A stretch of DNA of 64,000 nucleotides from Trichomonas vaginalis G3 (lineage: Eukaryota; Parabasalia; Trichomonadida; Trichomonadidae), in contig NC_067208.1 in the NCBI RefSeq assembly GCF_026262505.1, positions 6,147,962-6,211,961 of the forward strand, read 5' to 3'. The notes under the pieces were generated by a model. It was not told where the DNA came from. It saw only the letters and a list, made by a program, of their open reading frames with translations, and searched no databases. Position numbers and translations under genes: made by a program. Positions 60,624-64,000 of this stretch are shown in pieces (the stretch's first letter is position 1; the number at the start of each line of letters is the position of its first letter).

Positions 60624-62515
60624 TCAAATGTTTTCTCTTGTTGTTTCTTTGTTTATATATTCAAATGGATACTTATTTAGCAAGTTAGGTTCATTAGATA
60701 ACAAATTTGTTCCCAATCCTAGTTTTTCTCCCTTAATTTTAGCTCCTGCAAGTGATAGTAACGTTGGAAACATATCAAACAATGCATAATCCTTAGTAAT
60801 TTTGCCTGTTCTTTGAGTTTTTAGATTAATTACCAAATTAAAAACTCTTCTATCATAATTTCTGTCTATATTCATCTTATTACCCATATATTTATGGTCT
60901 CCGTGGATAATGATAGTTGTATTCTCATAAAACGACTGAGAATTCACCCATTCAACAAAACTCGAAATCTGTTGATCAGAACATCTAATTGCATCATATA
61001 ACTTATTTCCTGTCTTGTTGCAATACTTACAATGGAATCCTGGGAAATGTGTGTCCATTGTCATCATAATTGCCATAAATGGACGATTTTCTTGGTATTT
61101 TCTAAGAATAGCTTTCTTTGCATGATCAATCATGATGTAATCTGATATCCAATCATCAGTCTTTTTCATGATTAAAGAATCAATTAAATCTGTTTGCTTC
61201 ATTGAGTGAGATAAGTACAAATAGCCTTGATTACATGAATAATATGATGTAGGATAGATAGCAACCAAATTATAGCCGTTTTCTTTCAAAATATCTGTAA
61301 AACATTTTAATTCTGGGCGAAAATACTTATTACTGCCACCCACTGGTCTTCCAAGATAATCACCGCAAAGAATAGCATACGTTGCCCCTGAAGTATAGCT
61401 CATTCTCTTCATTTCCTTCGGACCACCGAGTTTTTCGGGTTTGTGAGTAAAATGTATATTATTTTTATCGTTAGCAAGTCTTTCAAGGTTAGGAATCAGA
61501 CTCTCTTCAAAGAATCCTCCAGAGTTTACAGATGCATACGAAGTTTCCATAGATTCAAGGAATATTAGTATAATATTACGTTTTGTATCGTTAAAGTTAA
61601 CCAAACCTTCTGGAAAGACATAATTTTCTTGCATGAAATTTGAATCTGAAAATTCTCTGGTTTGTATATATAAAGCGTCATTGAAAACAATGATATAGCG
61701 TATATAGCTGCGAAATACAAGACTCCAACTTCGAATTTGGTCTTGCATTCACATAAATTGCATTTAATTAAGATTGGAAAGTATTTATTTAAAATATAGC
61801 AGAGTAAAATTGATGTAATGAGACATTTGCAGCCGAATTTAGTGAAGTACTCTAAAATTATTCCTCTGAATTGCACAATATTGAATTTATTTCCTGTCAT
61901 GAATACGTTTGCAACATTGTTCATATCTATTATACCATATGAATGGTAAATATACTTTACACCTGCAATTCCTAATGATGATAATACAATTAAAAAATAA
62001 AATGAAAAATTATTAAAAATTGAAATGCGAGCCTTTCTTGGATTAGCATATATGCTTTGAATAACGCTTAAGTTATCAATATTAATACGAATTTCCATTG
62101 CTCCTAATAAAGTCGAAAAAATGCACAATAATTCTTCACTTATTATATAATCTAGCCACTTGCCTTCTAAAGTAACGCAATCTCTGCATGCGCAATTAAA
62201 TATAAATGAAATGAATACAATTTTCGAAATGTTTTTTGGTAATTCTGCATTTGTTAGTGACCAAGTCAATATATAAAGAGATGCTGATAGTATGGACAAT
62301 CCTAATTCTATAAGTAGTTCTTGGAATATCATTTTGATATTCCAAAAAACAAAGGTAGTCTCACGAAAATACGTTATTTTCCCGATGCCTTGGAAGCAGC
62401 TTTGCAGGTTACCCGTAAGGTAACCAGTAGAAGTTTCTGAGCAAGGATGAAGAAGATTAAAGAGCCTTTTTATTGCAAACGCTATATTTGTAAGTGTCTT
62501 TGTAGAACTTCTCAT
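60624..62515 (-). pseudogene. LTA-synthase/MdoB-like sulfatase-fold membrane enzyme with a frameshift
   Basis: About 630 codons. The N-terminal part (ATG at 62515, MRSSTKTLTNIAFAIKRLF) has at least five hydrophobic segments, for example ELGLSILSASLYILTWSLT, SFYFLIVLSSLGIAGV and EVGVLYFAAIYAISLFSM. The C-terminal part is an alkaline-phosphatase-fold catalytic domain: NIILIFLESMETSY with the metal-binding Glu, MSYTSGATYAILCGDY around the nucleophile, DTHFPGFHC and TTIIIHGDHKYMGNK. The two halves are in different frames and meet between about 61565 and 61700, a single frameshift that is either a real lesion or a sequence error. Relatives transfer phosphoglycerol or hydrolyse sulfate/phosphate esters at the membrane. 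In T. vaginalis such enzymes may modify surface glycans, which is inference. Confidence 0.75.
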
Positions 62516-62533
62516 AAATTCAAAGATTTCCAA

Positions 62534-64000
62534 AAACGAATTTTTCGATTTTGATATAATAAATGATATTTAAACAAATTATAGATGTGTTTGCAATTAA
62601 AAAAATCCGAGTTAACTACAATATCTTCAATTTTTGTCGTTCACTTTTTCATGTCATACTGATAGCAAGAATACTCACCCAATTTGGTTACACTTCATGA
62701 TAGTTTGAAGTAAAAAAAGGCCACAGTTTTTTTTATTTGATATCGTTATCTAAATTTTGTACAGAAATGAAATAAATTATAATATGAAACGTGTGTTATT
62801 ATGCTTGTTGGGAAACAATCCAATACTTATGTCTGAATGAAATGATTATTTCTACGAGATTTTTCATATTCAGCTAATAATGCTATCAAAATCAAATAAC
62901 AATAAAAAGTTATTTTGTACATAATGTAACTTAATCTTTAATACTATATAGAACTTCGAAATACGACTAAACGGTGCGAGTTACGCGATTAAATAACTTT
63001 TTTTCGATCGAAACTTGAAAGTGAGGATAACTCAATGGGTAGGGGTATGGGTTCGACTTTTTCTATTGGGCAACTATTTTTTTCTTTTCATTGTTTCAGC
63101 ATTTTTTTATGCGATTATGCATAATTATTTGATTTCCTATATATTCAATAATAAATTTGTTCCGAACTCTTAACAAATAAATAAATTTTTAGAATATTTA
63201 AATTTATAGCTCCCTACATTAATATAAAGTGTTCGAATAGTTCATATATAGTTTCTTTAAAATAATTTGTTTCATTTTAAATTGGTTTGGCACAATGCTT
63301 GACATAACATGCACAAAGCTATGCCATTTTAAAATATGTATATCAATCAAGCCGATTAAGTCCATCCTAAACGAAAATCATCGATACTCATGAATTTATG
63401 ATAGTCGTTCTTGATATAATTGCGCGTTTTAAAAAATGCTTACTTTTGAACACAGAACTTATCTATCCATATTTATCAATGAAAGTTTATAAGATGCATT
63501 AATGACAAAACCTTACTTTATCAATTATAATCTTATCGTAAATTTCAAACTACAATACTGTGGGGCAAATATTAAATAACCACTATGTTGCGGATTTTAT
63601 GTAAGTCTGCAAACTGTAAAATGTAATTAAACACAAATAAAAAAAAATGTAAATTTTAATCGAGAAATTTAGCAATCTTGAAAGCCTTGATCGGCATCTT
63701 TTACAAGATGTCAGTAATGCATATTCAATAACTATGAAAATCTAGCCAAGCATGGATTTTTTTCGAAAAAAAATTGTATTAAATTTCATTTTTCATTCTT
63801 TATACAAGTTTTAACCTTTGGTGCAATTATATCCTATCGCAAATGCATTATTGACGTTATTACTTGGATACTTCTTCATAACGCTAAATCTTCAAATTAG
63901 TTATGTGTTTGTTACTAATAGAAGTTGGAAAGGTATTAAAAAAGGAAATGTTAATAAATATACATGTTTAATTAAAAAACAAACAAGAATAAATTAAATA
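62534..64000. other. AT-rich intergenic DNA to the window end
   Basis: No open frame of interest. A tRNA-like fragment (GGATAACTCAATGGGTAG ... GGGTTCGACT) lies near 63023-63059 but is too short for a tRNA. Poly-A/T runs are frequent. No repeats shared with the elements were noticed. Confidence 0.5.

Noticed and set aside
63019-63072. Possible tRNA gene
   Set aside because: A-box-like TAACTCAATGGGTAG and B-box-like GGGTTCGACT are present but only about 13 bp apart, with no anticodon arm or acceptor stem pairing.

Overview
The window looks like nuclear DNA of a parabasalid protist, most likely Trichomonas vaginalis or a close relative. I base this on the AT-rich, intron-poor sequence, the dense load of Polinton/Maverick elements with mariner and Mutator-like (MULE) transposons, host genes of trichomonad type (membrane-anchored subtilisin/kexin-like protein, LTA-synthase-like sulfatase, bacterial-type metallo-beta-lactamase hydrolase), and a trichomonad initiator (TCATTT) just upstream of the hydrolase ATG. 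The species is inference; the families are read from motifs.

About 54 kb of the 64 kb is a stack of elements inserted into one another. (1) Polinton B is the outermost layer: its segments are 1-1114 and 41495 to about 54170, and its left end lies outside the window. (2) A 40.4-kb foldback, MULE-like element (1115-41494) sits inside it, flanked by 9-bp direct repeats TTCAAGCAT. It has about 3.6-kb near-perfect inverted arms and a 1.1-kb loop. (3) A second MULE (7361-38097, 9-bp repeats GAGATAATG) sits in the right arm of (2). It carries a zinc-finger MULE transposase gene on the minus strand and a 5-kb satellite array built from copies of its own right end. (4) Polinton A (8404-30366, 6-bp repeats TATAAG, about 0.7-kb terminal inverted repeats) splits that transposase gene, and a mariner copy (30720-32022) splits it again. 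A second mariner (1961-3260) lies in the left arm of (2), inside the tip of a 1.57-kb non-autonomous element that is present in both arms.

Both Polintons encode the expected morphogenesis and replication set: protein-primed family B DNA polymerase, retrovirus-type integrase, and in A a packaging ATPase and a double-jelly-roll major capsid protein. Both also have penton/minor-capsid-like proteins, KilA-N proteins and a phage-like fibre ending in a collar domain. Both are treated here as fossils: A is broken in many genes, while B has longer open genes but is split by element (2). Polymerases, integrases and gene order differ strongly between A and B, yet the fibre tip and one KilA-N cassette are nearly identical, so modules have been exchanged.

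The most unusual signals are: short GC-rich double-hairpin inserts scattered through both Polintons, some in frame inside genes and one present in one KilA-N cassette but absent from its twin; an HNH nuclease motif embedded in the Polinton B polymerase; a T-rich plus TCGTAA-type signal abutting start codons, including a 19-bp bidirectional spacer; iterons and dyads around the KilA-N genes; and the MULE-end satellite.

From about 54.2 kb onward the sequence is host-like: a 1.04-kb TTAA-flanked non-autonomous element, the inactive-looking subtilisin-like protein, the hydrolase, a frameshifted sulfatase-family gene, and AT-rich intergenic DNA to the end.
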